DNA of 64,000 nt from Armatimonadota bacterium (GTDB lineage: Bacteria; Armatimonadota; Zipacnadia; JAUWAU01): NCBI GenBank assembly GCA_030601885.1, contig JAUWAU010000002.1, positions 265,066-329,065 on the forward strand, written 5' to 3'. Position numbers and translations under genes: made by a program. This document shows positions 35,956 through 44,939 of the stretch, in pieces (the first letter of the stretch is position 1; every line of letters starts with the position of its first letter). The notes under the pieces were generated by a model. It saw only the letters and a list, made by a program, of their open reading frames with translations, searched no databases and was not told the DNA's origin.

Positions 35956-36417
35956 TCATTCCCGCGTTCGCTCCCGCAATTCTCGCTCCATGTCCCGCCG
36001 CTCATCGCGCTCGGCGATGGCGCGGCGCTTGTCATACTGGCGCTTGCCTCGGCACAGCCCCAGCTCCACCTTGGCATAGCCGCCCTTGAAGTACATACGC
36101 AGGGGGATGAGCGTGTAGCCCTTCTGCTCCGTCCGCTGGCGCAGACGGAGTATCTCCCGCTTGTGCAGCAGAAGCTTGCGCGGCCGGCCCGGGTCCACGT
36201 TCCACCGGCCGCCCTGCTCGTACGGCGCGATGTGCACGTCGTGGAGCCACACCTCGCGGCCGTCCACGCGGGCGTAACCCTCCACGAGGCTGACCTTGTG
36301 CTGTCGCAGGGACTTCACTTCCGTCCCCTTGAGCGCGATGCCGGCCTCAATACGGTCCTCAATGAAGTACTCGTGCCGCGCTCGGCGATTGGTTGCGATG
36401 GTGAGTTGCTCGGGCAT
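35956..36417 (-). CDS. smpB: SsrA-binding protein SmpB
   Basis: 153 residues. SmpB binds tmRNA and positions it in stalled ribosomes for trans-translation. ARHEYFIEDRIEAGIALKGTEVKSLR is the diagnostic N-terminus. Next come GREVWLHDVHIAPYEQGG and RKLLLHKREILRLRQRTEQKG, then the basic C-terminal tail beginning GKRQYDKRRAIAERD. Full length. No tmRNA gene is visible in the adjacent sequence. Confidence 0.97.
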   Translation of the reverse strand: MPEQLTIATNRRARHEYFIEDRIEAGIALKGTEVKSLRQHKVSLVEGYARVDGREVWLHDVHIAPYEQGGRWNVDPGRPRKLLLHKREILRLRQRTEQKGYTLIPLRMYFKGGYAKVELGLCRGKRQYDKRRAIAERDERRDMERELRERTRE

Positions 36418-36568
36418 AGTGGCTCTCTACAGCGATTTGTGTAGATATAGTACCACTTGGCCGGCGCAATGCCCACCCCCATTGCCGACAGCGGCCGGAG
36501 TGACGGAGGGCGGGGCCTTGCGGCCAGTGAACTACAATAGCCAATACCCAGAGCAGACGAGGCGGCTG

Positions 36569-39247
36569 ATGATGATGCGGGAGCAGATGGCGTTTGCTGA
36601 TAGTCCATGGGCTTCTGGCGGGTCGGTAGTGTGTCTGATGGCGCTTCTCCTGGCGTTGGGCGCCGGATCAGCCTCCGGGTCGGTGGCTATGCGGGTGGTG
36701 GGGGCAGGCGATGCGAAGGCGCCGAATGTGCTGGACAACGCGGGATTCGAGGAGGGGCAGGGGGATGCGGCGACGAGGTGGAGGGCGTGCCGGAAGGGCT
36801 TTCGGTGCGAGACGGGCCGCGGGCGCGAGGGCGGGCGGGGGGTCGTGTGTGAGAGCGGTGATACGGCAGAGCAGTACGGAGCGTCGCAGACGGTCGTTCT
36901 GAACCAGGAGACCACGTGGCCCATCGTGGTGCGGGGCTGGAGCAGGGCTGAGAACGTCAGTGGGACGCCCGACTCGGGGTATTCGCTCTACGTGGACCTG
37001 GAATACAGCGATGGGACGCCGCTGTGGGGGCAGACGGTGAGCTTCAGCACCGGCACGCACGATTGGCAGCAGCGGGAGCTGCTCATCGTGCCCGATAGGC
37101 CGATTGCCAGCCTCAATCTGCACTGTCTCTTCCGCGGCCATACGGGCAAAGTGTGGTTCGACGATGTGGAGCTTCGGCCGGCAGCCGAGCCCGGTATGAG
37201 CCTCCTGGTTCTGGACGGCGTCGTGATGACGCCCGTCCCAATCAGTGGGCCGGTAGCGCTCGGGATGCCGCTGCGGACCGGAGACGGGTTGAGTATCGGG
37301 TACCATTCCGAGACGGCGCAAGTGACGTTGCTCCGCATCGGGGAGCGGCGCCTCGACGCTGCGGATGTCCCGTCGGGCTTCATGGCGAGGGACGTGGCGA
37401 CGGACTCTGACTGGCATGCGTTCAGGGACGGCGTCTGTCGCGCGCTGTCGCTCCAGCTGGCCATGACAGGGACCGCCAAGCCGACGCACTTCGAATTCAA
37501 TGGCGCGCTGTTCGATACCAGTGGGAGGGACCGGGCGGTGACGCTCATGTTCGCGCTGCCGCTTGACGCTCGCGGCTGGCACTGGGGCGAGAGCATTCGC
37601 GCCACGCGTCAGATCGGCACGGCCGGGGAGTACGCGAACAACGTGCGCATCGGCACCGGGGCCACCGGAACGATGGCGCAGTACCCCTTCTCGTGTATCG
37701 CGGATAATACGTCGGGGCTGGCGCTGGGGATCGACATGACCGCGCCGGCGCAGTACCGCCTCGCCTACAACGCCGGCACTCGGCAGTACTTCATCGCCTA
37801 CGACTTTGGCCTCACGCCGGAAACGAGCCACCTGCCCGGCGGCGCCCACTTCCGCTTCGTGCTGTATCGCATCGACCCGGCCTGGGGCTTCCGCAGCGCG
37901 GCGAAGCGGTACTACGAGATATTCCCCCACTTCTTCCAGTGCCGCTCCAAGCGACAGGGGATCTGGATGCCGTTCACGGACGTGAGCACGGTGGAGGGGT
38001 GGCAGGACTTCGGCTTTCGCTACCACGAGGGCATCAACAACGTCCCTTTCGACGACAGCGCCGACATCCTCAGCTTCCGCTACACGGAGCCGTGCACGTT
38101 CTGGATGCGAATGGAGAAGGACGTCCCGCGCACGTACGAGGCGGCCCTGGCGGAGCTGCACCGGCACGCCGCCGGCGACGAGCCGCGCAAGAGAAGAATG
38201 GCGCAGGCGGTGCTCGCGTCGGGCTCGCACGATGAGGAGGGCCGCTTTCAGATGCTCTTCCGCGACACGCCCTGGTGCGATGGGGCGGTGTTCAGCCTCA
38301 GCCCCCTCCCCGACATCCCCGGCGAGTGGACGGATGCCAAGGTGGCCTGGAACGATGACGTGAAAGAGCGGCACTACGGCCCGGGCGCCAAGGGCGAGCA
38401 GGACGGCGAGTACCTGGACTCGCTCGAGGCCTACGTGACGGCCAATGAGAACTTCCGCCGCGAGCATTTCCGCGCCGCCACGCTCCCGCTGACCTTCACC
38501 ACGGCCGGCAAGCGTCCGGTCATTCACAAGTCGCTGGCCATCTACGAGTTCGTCCGCTGGATCAGCGAGGACGTCCACCGGATGGGCAAGCTGATGATGG
38601 CCAACAGCGTCCCGAGCCGCTTCAGCTTCCTGTGCGGCCATCTGGACGTCATGGGCACGGAGACTAACTGGATGCGGGGCGGAAAATGGCAGCCCATGGC
38701 CCACGGCAGCATGGCCCTGCGACGCACCATGTGCTACCAGAAGCCGTATCTGCTGCTGATGAACACCGACTACGATGCGCTGGAGCCCTTCGTGGAGCGC
38801 TACTTCCAGCGCAGCCTGTTCTATGGCATGTTCCCGAGCATGTTCAGCCCGGTCGCATCTTCGAGCACAGACGCCTACTGGCGCACGCCGCGCTGGTACA
38901 ATCGCGACCGGGAGCTGTTCAAGCGGTACATCCCCATCATCAAGCGCGTGGCCGAGGCCGGCTGGGAGCCGGTAACGCATGGCACCACGGACAACGACGA
39001 CTTTCTGGTAGAGCGCTTCGGGCCGGATGATGAGGGGAGGGTGTACTTTACGGTGATGAATGACGGGGAGGCGGCTGCTCGGGGCACCGTGCTGATCGAA
39101 GCGGAGGCTCTGAAGCTCTCTGACAAGGCCACGGGCCGTGAGCTCGTGTCGGGCCAGGCAATAGCTCTGAAAGCGGCAGACAACACGCTGGAGTGCGAAG
39201 TGGAGCTTGAGGCGGAGGAGGTGGTGGCGCTGGAGGTGTCGAGGTGA
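36569..39247 (+). CDS. Large secreted protein with N-terminal carbohydrate-binding-like domain, unknown catalytic family
   Basis: 892 residues. Signal peptide VVCLMALLLALGAGSASG. Residues about 45-190 form a CBM4/9-like jelly roll (NAGFEEGQGDAATRW ... GKVWFDDVELRP). Residues about 200-860 form a large domain with PLDARGWHWG, NTSGLALGIDMTAPAQYRL, YEIFPHFFQCRSKRQGIWMPF, MGTETNWMRGGKWQPMAHGS and YFQRSLFYGMFPSMFSP. It is probably an (alpha/alpha)6 or TIM-barrel glycan enzyme, but I do not recognise the family. ATG 36569 (one of several closely spaced ATGs) follows GAGG at 36559. The frame is open to 36296 across the smpB antisense strand, but that part is not plausible. Confidence 0.7.
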   Translation: MMMREQMAFADSPWASGGSVVCLMALLLALGAGSASGSVAMRVVGAGDAKAPNVLDNAGFEEGQGDAATRWRACRKGFRCETGRGREGGRGVVCESGDTAEQYGASQTVVLNQETTWPIVVRGWSRAENVSGTPDSGYSLYVDLEYSDGTPLWGQTVSFSTGTHDWQQRELLIVPDRPIASLNLHCLFRGHTGKVWFDDVELRPAAEPGMSLLVLDGVVMTPVPISGPVALGMPLRTGDGLSIGYHSETAQVTLLRIGERRLDAADVPSGFMARDVATDSDWHAFRDGVCRALSLQLAMTGTAKPTHFEFNGALFDTSGRDRAVTLMFALPLDARGWHWGESIRATRQIGTAGEYANNVRIGTGATGTMAQYPFSCIADNTSGLALGIDMTAPAQYRLAYNAGTRQYFIAYDFGLTPETSHLPGGAHFRFVLYRIDPAWGFRSAAKRYYEIFPHFFQCRSKRQGIWMPFTDVSTVEGWQDFGFRYHEGINNVPFDDSADILSFRYTEPCTFWMRMEKDVPRTYEAALAELHRHAAGDEPRKRRMAQAVLASGSHDEEGRFQMLFRDTPWCDGAVFSLSPLPDIPGEWTDAKVAWNDDVKERHYGPGAKGEQDGEYLDSLEAYVTANENFRREHFRAATLPLTFTTAGKRPVIHKSLAIYEFVRWISEDVHRMGKLMMANSVPSRFSFLCGHLDVMGTETNWMRGGKWQPMAHGSMALRRTMCYQKPYLLLMNTDYDALEPFVERYFQRSLFYGMFPSMFSPVASSSTDAYWRTPRWYNRDRELFKRYIPIIKRVAEAGWEPVTHGTTDNDDFLVERFGPDDEGRVYFTVMNDGEAAARGTVLIEAEALKLSDKATGRELVSGQAIALKAADNTLECEVELEAEEVVALEVSR

Positions 39248-39295
39248 GGGGTGGAGGGTGGACGGGGGCGCCGGGCCAAGCCCGTGCGGAGTCGT

Positions 39296-39324
39296 TTGAC
39301 AGAGTTGCGGCAGTACCCCATAAT
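39296..39324 (+). promoter_or_regulatory. Strong sigma70-like promoter of hicB
   Basis: A perfect TTGACA (39296-39301), 17-nt spacer and CATAAT (39319-39324). The predicted start is near 39331, leaving a leader of about 120 nt before hicB ATG 39453. Autoregulated strong promoters are usual for toxin-antitoxin operons. Confidence 0.6.
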
Positions 39325-39452
39325 CTGGGACGATGCCGCAGACTGTCGGGCACGTTGGGTGGATCCGGGGTAGGAGAACCGGGGGCGGCAAGCGGCTTGC
39401 GCTACGACGCGGCGTCATGGGCGGGAGAGCGACTGGCAGGAGGCGATCAGTG

Positions 39453-39707
39453 ATGCTGACCGAGTACGTCGAGCAGGCCATGCGCCTGGCTCATTATGAG
39501 ATCATGGAGAACGGCCGCTATTGGGGCGAGGTGCCTCCGCTTCGTGGCGTGTGGGCCGAGGCTGAGACGCTGGAGCAGTGTCGGGAGACCCTTCGCGAGG
39601 TGCTGGAGGACTGGTTGCTGGTGGGCCTGCGCCGGGGCCACACCATCCCGGTGATCGAGGGGATAGATTTGAACCAGAAGGCGGAGGCCAGCACGGTTGC
39701 CGATTAG
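39453..39707 (+). CDS. hicB: HicB-family antitoxin
   Basis: 84 residues of a HicB-like partial RNase H fold. LTEYVEQAMRLAHYEIMENGRYWGEVPPLRGVWAEAETLEQCRE and LREVLEDWLLVGLRRGHTIPVIEGIDL follow the standard HicB pattern (shown here by its parts). It lacks a C-terminal DNA-binding domain, as in the short HicB subgroup. AGGAGG lies upstream of ATG 39453. The stop codon overlaps the start of the hicA remnant by 11 nt, the usual translational coupling. Confidence 0.85.
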   Translation: MLTEYVEQAMRLAHYEIMENGRYWGEVPPLRGVWAEAETLEQCRETLREVLEDWLLVGLRRGHTIPVIEGIDLNQKAEASTVAD

Positions 39708-39963
39708 GCGGCGGGAGCTAATCCGTTGCCTCCGTCGCCTCGGGTTCGAGGGCCCCGAGGCAGGCGCCAAGCACGAGATCATGGTCAGGGGTAGAGCCCG
39801 GTGTTGGGAGGAGAGAGTGCGGATTTGCGAGAGGATGGGCATGCTGCACTCGCGGACGGAGGGTAGGGCGAAATGCACGTTGCGTCGGCGGGGTAGTGCG
39901 CCCGGCCGAGCCTTGGGACGCGGCCATCGTGTGACCGCGGCGTACGATCCGGCAGGAATTTAA
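39697..39963 (+). pseudogene. hicA: Truncated HicA-family toxin
   Basis: The frame begins with TTG 39697 inside hicB. Residues 1-32 match HicA: RRRELIRCLRRLGFEGPEAGAKHEIMVRG, including the active-site His in the GxKH motif. After that the usual second strand (xIPNPHxxD) and final helix (LARILRQAGI) are missing. The remaining 56 residues are Arg-rich and unlike HicA. The frame ends in the REP-like repeat at 39959. The toxin is therefore probably inactive. Confidence 0.7.
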
Positions 39964-39982
39964 TGTGGTGTCCCCGGAATTT
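39959..39982 (-). repeat. REP-like element (GGGGACACCA type)
   Basis: The minus strand reads AATTCCGGGGACACCACATT, close to the dispersed AATTCCGGGGACRCCATACTTAATT pattern that recurs at 40112-40137, 55172-55192 and 60126-60148. It touches the end of the hicA remnant. Such repeats are mobilised by RAYT (Y1 REP transposase) proteins in other bacteria; none is in the window. Confidence 0.6.
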
Positions 39983-40088
39983 TAGTGGGGAGTAGCACGG
40001 CCGGCGGCAGAGGGTGCTCTGGCGCGGAGGGCCGGGGCGTACGGCAAGAGGGCTGACGAATCCTCCGGAGGCCCCGGAAATGAGGATT

Positions 40089-40138
40089 GTGTGCCGGGGA
40101 TCTCAATAATTTGGTATGGCGTCCCCGGAATTATTGAC
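40089..40138. repeat. REP-like palindrome
   Basis: TCAATAATT (40103-40111) and AATTATTGA (40129-40137) are perfectly complementary around a 17-nt loop. GCCGGGGA and TCCCCGG flank them. On the minus strand it reads AATAATTCCGGGGACGCCAT, the same family as at 39959. The gap 39964-40271 holds only these repeats and a leader for the next gene. Confidence 0.65.
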
Positions 40139-40271
40139 TTTTGCAAGCGCATCCGTTCCGGAGCCCTGCAAGCAAGCCAATTCCCCTGCACTCTCATGGA
40201 CGCGGACGGCACCTTCCACAAGCCCACGAGCTGGTAGGGCGGCCGCCGGCGGGGCACTGAGGAGCGCATTG

Positions 40272-41588
40272 ATGGCAGGCGAGCACGAGCGGAGCGCTCA
40301 GCCGAAGCCCAGCAAGAGACGGCCGCGGCTCATTTGGCTGCTGGGCATCCCTCTGGCGCTCGGGGGAGCAGCTCTCGCGTTCCATCTGTGGAACCGCCCC
40401 CCAGGGCCGCGGGGTGCCACTGTCGTCTCGTTGCAGTCCCTGGCCGATAGCGGCGCCTTCCTCCTGCAAATCTGGCCGGCCGACCAGCGGCGGACGGTCA
40501 CGTTCCTGGCCACCGGACGCCAAGGCAGCCTATTGGCCGGCACGGCCGGACCGTCCGGTGTGGTGGCGAAGCCGGTTGCCTTGCCCGCGCATCTGTCCCC
40601 CTGGGACGCAATGGAGAGCTGGCATGGAGGCGCCGTGGCCTACGTGGACGGGGACGCCGGCGCCGCGTACCTGTGCTCTCCGTGGTGGGCGAGGCCGCGT
40701 AAGTTGAGCGACCTGGTCGTGCCACGAAGCACCGATCCACCGACGTGGTCACCCAACGGCGAGCGGCTGGCCGTCGCCATCGGTGATGCTGACAAGTGGC
40801 CCAAGGGCGTGCGCATCTTCTCAGCGAAGGGCGACCTTATAGCAGAAACGATCGTGCCAACCGCCGACGGGTACTGGAGTCGTATGCTGTGGTCCGCGTC
40901 CGGTCGCCGCCTTCTGCTGTGGCGGTTCAAGGGCGGAGGGGCCAAGCACGGACAGTCGCGGCGCAGGCGGCCCGACGCCATGCTGCTCTCGGAGCCCGAC
41001 TGGCGCCCTGTGCCGGTGTATTTCCCCCGCCAGGGTCTCAATCTCCTCGGCTGGGCCGACGACGACGTGTTAGTGGCCGAGACGTCGTCGTGGTCATTGA
41101 CGCCGACGCCCCGAATTACGTTGTTCGGCGCTCTGACCGGAGTCGAGGTCCGCTCCTTGGACTGCAGTCAGGTCCCGGTCGGTGGTGCGCGGGTCATCGT
41201 TGGGGCTGCGGACGTGCGGGTCGCTCCCAGCCGAGGCGGAGTGATCGTGCCCATTGCAGGCGTGAGTCGGGCCGCTCTGGCGATGGCACGAGGCACTGAA
41301 TATCTGCCAAGCAGGCTGCAGCCGCGGTTGGAGCCGAGTCTGACGAGAGCGACGATGCGCGTATGGCGGCGCTGGCCACCGCCCCGAGTGGCCTACGTGT
41401 ACCTCCCCATCTCCGGTGGCGCCCCCGAGACCATAGCCCTTGACGACGCCTCAGACCTATTCAGCTTCGCCATCTCCACCGAGGGGACCGAGCTCCTGTA
41501 TGTGAGCAACTGGGAGCTGAAGGCCGCGCCATTGCCGCCGGAGGCGCGCGCGGAGGCGAAGAAAAGGGATGCTGCGAAGGTGCCTTGA
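40272..41588 (+). CDS. Membrane-anchored beta-propeller-like protein (paralogue 1)
   Basis: 438 residues. A basic N-terminus is followed by one transmembrane anchor (LIWLLGIPLALGGAALAFHLW, about 24-44). The rest is predicted outside the membrane and has TolB/WD40-like blade motifs: WSPNGERLAVAIGDADKWPKGVRIFS, MLWSASGRRLLLWRF, VAYVYLPISGGAPETIALDD and FSFAISTEGTELLYVSNW. It ends with a charged tail. GAGGAG precedes ATG 40272. The next gene is a tandem paralogue. Unknown role; ligand or protein scaffold is likely. Confidence 0.7.
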   Translation: MAGEHERSAQPKPSKRRPRLIWLLGIPLALGGAALAFHLWNRPPGPRGATVVSLQSLADSGAFLLQIWPADQRRTVTFLATGRQGSLLAGTAGPSGVVAKPVALPAHLSPWDAMESWHGGAVAYVDGDAGAAYLCSPWWARPRKLSDLVVPRSTDPPTWSPNGERLAVAIGDADKWPKGVRIFSAKGDLIAETIVPTADGYWSRMLWSASGRRLLLWRFKGGGAKHGQSRRRRPDAMLLSEPDWRPVPVYFPRQGLNLLGWADDDVLVAETSSWSLTPTPRITLFGALTGVEVRSLDCSQVPVGGARVIVGAADVRVAPSRGGVIVPIAGVSRAALAMARGTEYLPSRLQPRLEPSLTRATMRVWRRWPPPRVAYVYLPISGGAPETIALDDASDLFSFAISTEGTELLYVSNWELKAAPLPPEARAEAKKRDAAKVP

Positions 41589-41600
41589 GGGGGCGCGCAA

Positions 41601-42908
41601 ATGGTGAAGGGGCAGGAGGCGAATGGTCAGCGCGCACAGTCGGTGACACGAAGGCGGCGAATCGGTCGGCTTGCCCTGCCGATCCTTGTAGGCGTGACCG
41701 TCCTCGCGCTCGTTCTGTGGGTGCGCTGGCGAGGGCCGCGGGGCAAGAGAGTGGCCTCGCTGGAGTCGGTCGTGGACCGGAGCACGATGTGGATTGGCAT
41801 CTGGCCGGCCAACGATCCGCGGAGCGTTCGGCTGCTCGTCTGGCAGCATGAAGCCACCCCACTGATCGGCACAGCCGGCCCGGCGGGAGTAGCCGCAGAG
41901 TCGGCAGGATGGGCCCGGGACCTTCGGGGGCCCTACGCATTGCGCGGCTGGCACGGCGACGCGGTCGCGTATCGGGATCGCGCGAGCGGAGCGCTGTATC
42001 TCGTCTCCGCCTCGTGCGCTGAGCCCCGGAAGCTGACTGAGACGGTCCCCCCATCGAACGGATGGTGGCCCGCCTGGTCACCTGATGGTCGTCGCCTCGC
42101 CGTCGCTGTCGGCAATGCGAAGAAGCAGCTCAACGGCGTGCGCATCTTCTCCTCAGGCGGCGAGCCGATAGCAGAGGCACCTGTACCCGAGCCGGGCGAA
42201 CGGTGGGGCGATATGCTCTGGTCTGCCTCCGGCCGGCGTCTGCTGGTGTGGTACCTGCACGGCAGCACTCCAAGCGATGCAAAGCCGAAGCGGCAAGGGG
42301 CGGACGCCGTTGTGCTTTCGGAGCCGGACTGGCGCCCGGTGCCCGTGCGCTTCCCGGGACTGCCGCTGTACCCGTTGGCGTGGGCGGACGACGAGACCGT
42401 GGCCGGCGTGACGTGGGGAGAGCTGGATTCGGCGATCCCCATCCGGTTCATACACGTCCTCAGCGGAAAGCAGGTGGGATGCCTGGATTGCGAGGTCACG
42501 TCCGTGGGGGCCCCGGCATTGGCGACGGGCGGCCCTTCGCCGTTGAAGCCCGCGCCCAGCGGCGCCGGCGTCATCGCGAGGTTCGTGCGCCCCGACGAGC
42601 CAGCGTTCACCGTGCACAAGGCGACGTGGCGCTTCCGCGACTCTCTGGACCGGCGACCGCTGGGTTGGAGGCTGACGACTTGGGCGTACCAGCACGCCTA
42701 CTCGCGCGTTGCTTACGTGTACATCCCGATCTCCGGGACGCGTTGGCGGACGATAGCCGTGTCCGATCGCGCACGCGGGGACTTCACGGTCTCGGTGGAT
42801 GGTCGCGAGCTGCTGTACGTGGATGAAGACTGGAACTTGCGCGCTGCGCCATTGCCGCCGGAGGCGCGGGCGGCCGCGGAAACGCGGCGGGCGACGAAGG
42901 CGTACTGA
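41601..42908 (+). CDS. Membrane-anchored beta-propeller-like protein (paralogue 2)
   Basis: 435 residues with the same plan as its neighbour: a basic start, one transmembrane segment (LALPILVGVTVLALVLWV), then WSPDGRRLAVAVGNAKKQLNGVRIFSS, MLWSASGRRLLVWYL, DAVVLSEPDWRPVPVRFP and AYVYIPISGTRWRTIAVSD. The two proteins align along their whole length, including APLPPEARA near both C-termini, so they arose by tandem duplication. The spacing is 12 nt and they are probably cotranscribed. Confidence 0.7.
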   Translation: MVKGQEANGQRAQSVTRRRRIGRLALPILVGVTVLALVLWVRWRGPRGKRVASLESVVDRSTMWIGIWPANDPRSVRLLVWQHEATPLIGTAGPAGVAAESAGWARDLRGPYALRGWHGDAVAYRDRASGALYLVSASCAEPRKLTETVPPSNGWWPAWSPDGRRLAVAVGNAKKQLNGVRIFSSGGEPIAEAPVPEPGERWGDMLWSASGRRLLVWYLHGSTPSDAKPKRQGADAVVLSEPDWRPVPVRFPGLPLYPLAWADDETVAGVTWGELDSAIPIRFIHVLSGKQVGCLDCEVTSVGAPALATGGPSPLKPAPSGAGVIARFVRPDEPAFTVHKATWRFRDSLDRRPLGWRLTTWAYQHAYSRVAYVYIPISGTRWRTIAVSDRARGDFTVSVDGRELLYVDEDWNLRAAPLPPEARAAAETRRATKAY

Positions 42909-42938
42909 GCATCACACGGAGCCCGCGGAGGGGCTCCC

Positions 42939-43649
42939 CTACCTTCTCCACAACTCCCGCCAGCGCCAGCGGAGGACGAGGGCGAGCGTGGTGAGCAGCG
43001 TGCCGAAGTGGAGCTTCGAGCGGCCGCCGACGCGGTCCACGAACACGATGGGGATTTCCTTTATGCGATAGCCACGGCAGCGGGCTAGCACCTCGCTCAC
43101 GATGCTGGGGCCGACGGACTGGAGCGATTCGAGGTCGATCGCGGCCAGCACCTGGCACCGGAAGCAGCGATAGCCGGAGTTCGGGTCCTTGATGCGCCAC
43201 ATGCCAAGCACCATGCGGGTGTAAATAGCCGCCAGCTCGCTGATGAGCACCCGGTACCACTTGCGCTTCACGCTGCCCCCGCTGGGAATGTAGCGGGAGC
43301 CGATGACGATGTCGGCATCCTCGAGAGCGTCGAGCATCTGCGGGATGTAGTCGGGATCGTGGGACAGGTCGCCGTCCATCTCGATGACGCAATCGATGCC
43401 CTCGCGCTGGACGGCCCATAGAAAGCCATCTCGACCGGCCACGCCCCGGCCGCGCGGTCCGTTGCGGTGCAGCACATGGACACGGTCCGACTGGGCGGCG
43501 AGACGGTCAGCCATCTCGCCCGTGCCGTCGGGCGAGCCATCGTCCACGATGAGGACCTCGACGTCGGGCCCCTGGGCGAGGATGCGCTCGACGAGCGGCT
43601 CGATGTTCTCGGCCTCGTTGTATGTGGGTACGACGGCGAGGGCCCTCAC
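42939..43649 (-). CDS. Glycosyltransferase family 2, polyprenyl-phosphate mannose synthase-like
   Basis: 236 residues. RALAVVPTYNEAENIEPLVERIL is the nucleotide-sugar-binding start. VLIVDDGSPDGTGEMADRL and DCVIEMDGDLSHDPDYIPQML (DxD region) are typical of the Dpm1 group, as is VIGSRYIPSGGSVKRKW. It makes a polyprenyl-phosphate hexose on the cytoplasmic face, and the two GT39 genes nearby would use such donors. No C-terminal membrane anchor is present. The GTG start overlaps the stop of the GT9 gene by 4 nt (GTGA), so the two are translationally coupled. Confidence 0.9.
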   Translation of the reverse strand: MRALAVVPTYNEAENIEPLVERILAQGPDVEVLIVDDGSPDGTGEMADRLAAQSDRVHVLHRNGPRGRGVAGRDGFLWAVQREGIDCVIEMDGDLSHDPDYIPQMLDALEDADIVIGSRYIPSGGSVKRKWYRVLISELAAIYTRMVLGMWRIKDPNSGYRCFRCQVLAAIDLESLQSVGPSIVSEVLARCRGYRIKEIPIVFVDRVGGRSKLHFGTLLTTLALVLRWRWRELWRR

Positions 43650-44809
43650 GAGTCGCTCCTTGGCTCGGATCGTCGGGAGCGCTCATTCCCCATCACGGTG
43701 GCGAGGGCCTTCAACACTGCCTCGGCAGAGTGCCCGGCCATGCAGCATGGATCCCCGCCGGAAGGACGGCGGGCAAGGTCGCACGTGGCTCGATAGCAGG
43801 GCGCGCATTCGCTCGTGGGCGCCAGTTTGACCCCTCGATCGTACAGGTCCACCTCCTGCGGGCACGTGGGCCCGAAGAGGGCGACGACGGGCTTTCGCAG
43901 GGCTATGCCGACGTGCATGGCCAGCGTGTCGGTGGCCACCACCGCATCGCAGTGGCCGATGAGCCCACAGAGCTGGGGAATGGTCGTTTTGCCCGTCGCG
44001 TTCATGGGATCGCTCTGGCTGCGTTTGGCAATCTCCCGGCTGCGCTTCTGCTCGTCCGGCGCGCCCAGCAGGACGACGGCCGCGTCGAGCCGATCCCCGA
44101 CGGCCCGAGTGAAGTCGGCGCAGTTGGCCACCGGCCAGGCCTTGGTGGGCCACATCTCCCCCGCGCTGGGCGCCAGGCCGACGAGTGGCGCCCCAGACGG
44201 CGCTCCGGCGGCCTGAAGCCACTGACGACCCCATTCAGCGCTCTCCGGGGCGACTGAAAGCACGTACTCGTCCCGCTCGTAGGGGATCTCGGCGATGTCA
44301 AAAACGAGCTCCTGGTACGTCTTGGTGTTCTGGCGGAACTTGAGATCGTCTGACAATCCAAGGGCGAAGGCGTACTCGGCGCTGGGACCGAGTGGCTCGG
44401 GTCGGCCGGTTTCGTGCAGGCCAAATCCGAACCGCCGGTCGGCCGGCACGAGCTGAGTCAGTGCGGCCGCATGGGGCTCCTTGTCGAGTGAGATGAGGAC
44501 GTCGAATCGTTGCCCCTGCAGCGCAACGATCGAGCGAAGGCTGTACTCGAGCAGGACGTCGATGTACTCGTTGTTCCGGAGAAGCTCCACGGCGTCCGGG
44601 GCGGTGAGCCACGCAACGTGCGCGTCCGGATACCGGCGCCGCAGGCCGCGCAGCAGGGGCGTTGTCCGCAGCACGTCGCCCCGATGGGAGAGCTTCACGA
44701 TCAACACCCGCGTCCCTACGGGGCGATAGTGCGGGCAGCCGGGGCATAGCCGGTTGTGCCGGCACGGCTGGTCGCCCCTGTACTCACGGCAGTCTGGCTT
44801 CGGCCCCAT
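43646..44809 (-). CDS. Glycosyltransferase family 9 (heptosyltransferase-like) with N-terminal Cys cluster
   Basis: 387 residues. VLIVKLSHRGDVLRTTPLLRGLRRRYP is the GT9 acceptor-domain start. PLVGLAPSAGEMWPTKAWPV and VVATDTLAMHVGIALRKPVVALFGPT form the ADP-heptose-binding domain. An extra N-terminal segment carries four cysteines (C7, C16, C22, C25 in PDCREYRGDQPCRH and RLCPGCPHY), and another Cys set occurs near the C-terminus (ECAPCYRATCDL). ATG 44809 follows GAGG with 7-nt spacing. It is operonic with the GT2 gene. It likely adds heptose or a related sugar to an envelope glycan. Confidence 0.88.
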   Translation of the reverse strand: MGPKPDCREYRGDQPCRHNRLCPGCPHYRPVGTRVLIVKLSHRGDVLRTTPLLRGLRRRYPDAHVAWLTAPDAVELLRNNEYIDVLLEYSLRSIVALQGQRFDVLISLDKEPHAAALTQLVPADRRFGFGLHETGRPEPLGPSAEYAFALGLSDDLKFRQNTKTYQELVFDIAEIPYERDEYVLSVAPESAEWGRQWLQAAGAPSGAPLVGLAPSAGEMWPTKAWPVANCADFTRAVGDRLDAAVVLLGAPDEQKRSREIAKRSQSDPMNATGKTTIPQLCGLIGHCDAVVATDTLAMHVGIALRKPVVALFGPTCPQEVDLYDRGVKLAPTSECAPCYRATCDLARRPSGGDPCCMAGHSAEAVLKALATVMGNERSRRSEPRSDS

Positions 44810-44939
44810 TCTCAAACCTCTGCACCCCAATGACGCCATCCGGAAGGGGAGGCAATTGGGGAAACGAAGGAGTTATTGGAATTGAGACACCTCGCGAGTC
44901 ACGGCGCGGTGAGCGGGACCACCGGTGGCCCATCGGGCT

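Noticed and set aside
35956..36417. tmRNA (ssrA) next to smpB
   Set aside because: No tRNA-Ala-like ends or tag-encoding segment were seen on either side; the flanks are a heptad repeat and a coding gene.
36668..39481. A 937-codon open frame on the minus strand opposite the large secreted protein
   Set aside because: It has no protein-like motifs, is Arg/Ala/Pro-rich and mirrors the codon bias of the plus-strand gene, whose signal peptide and carbohydrate-binding domain are convincing.
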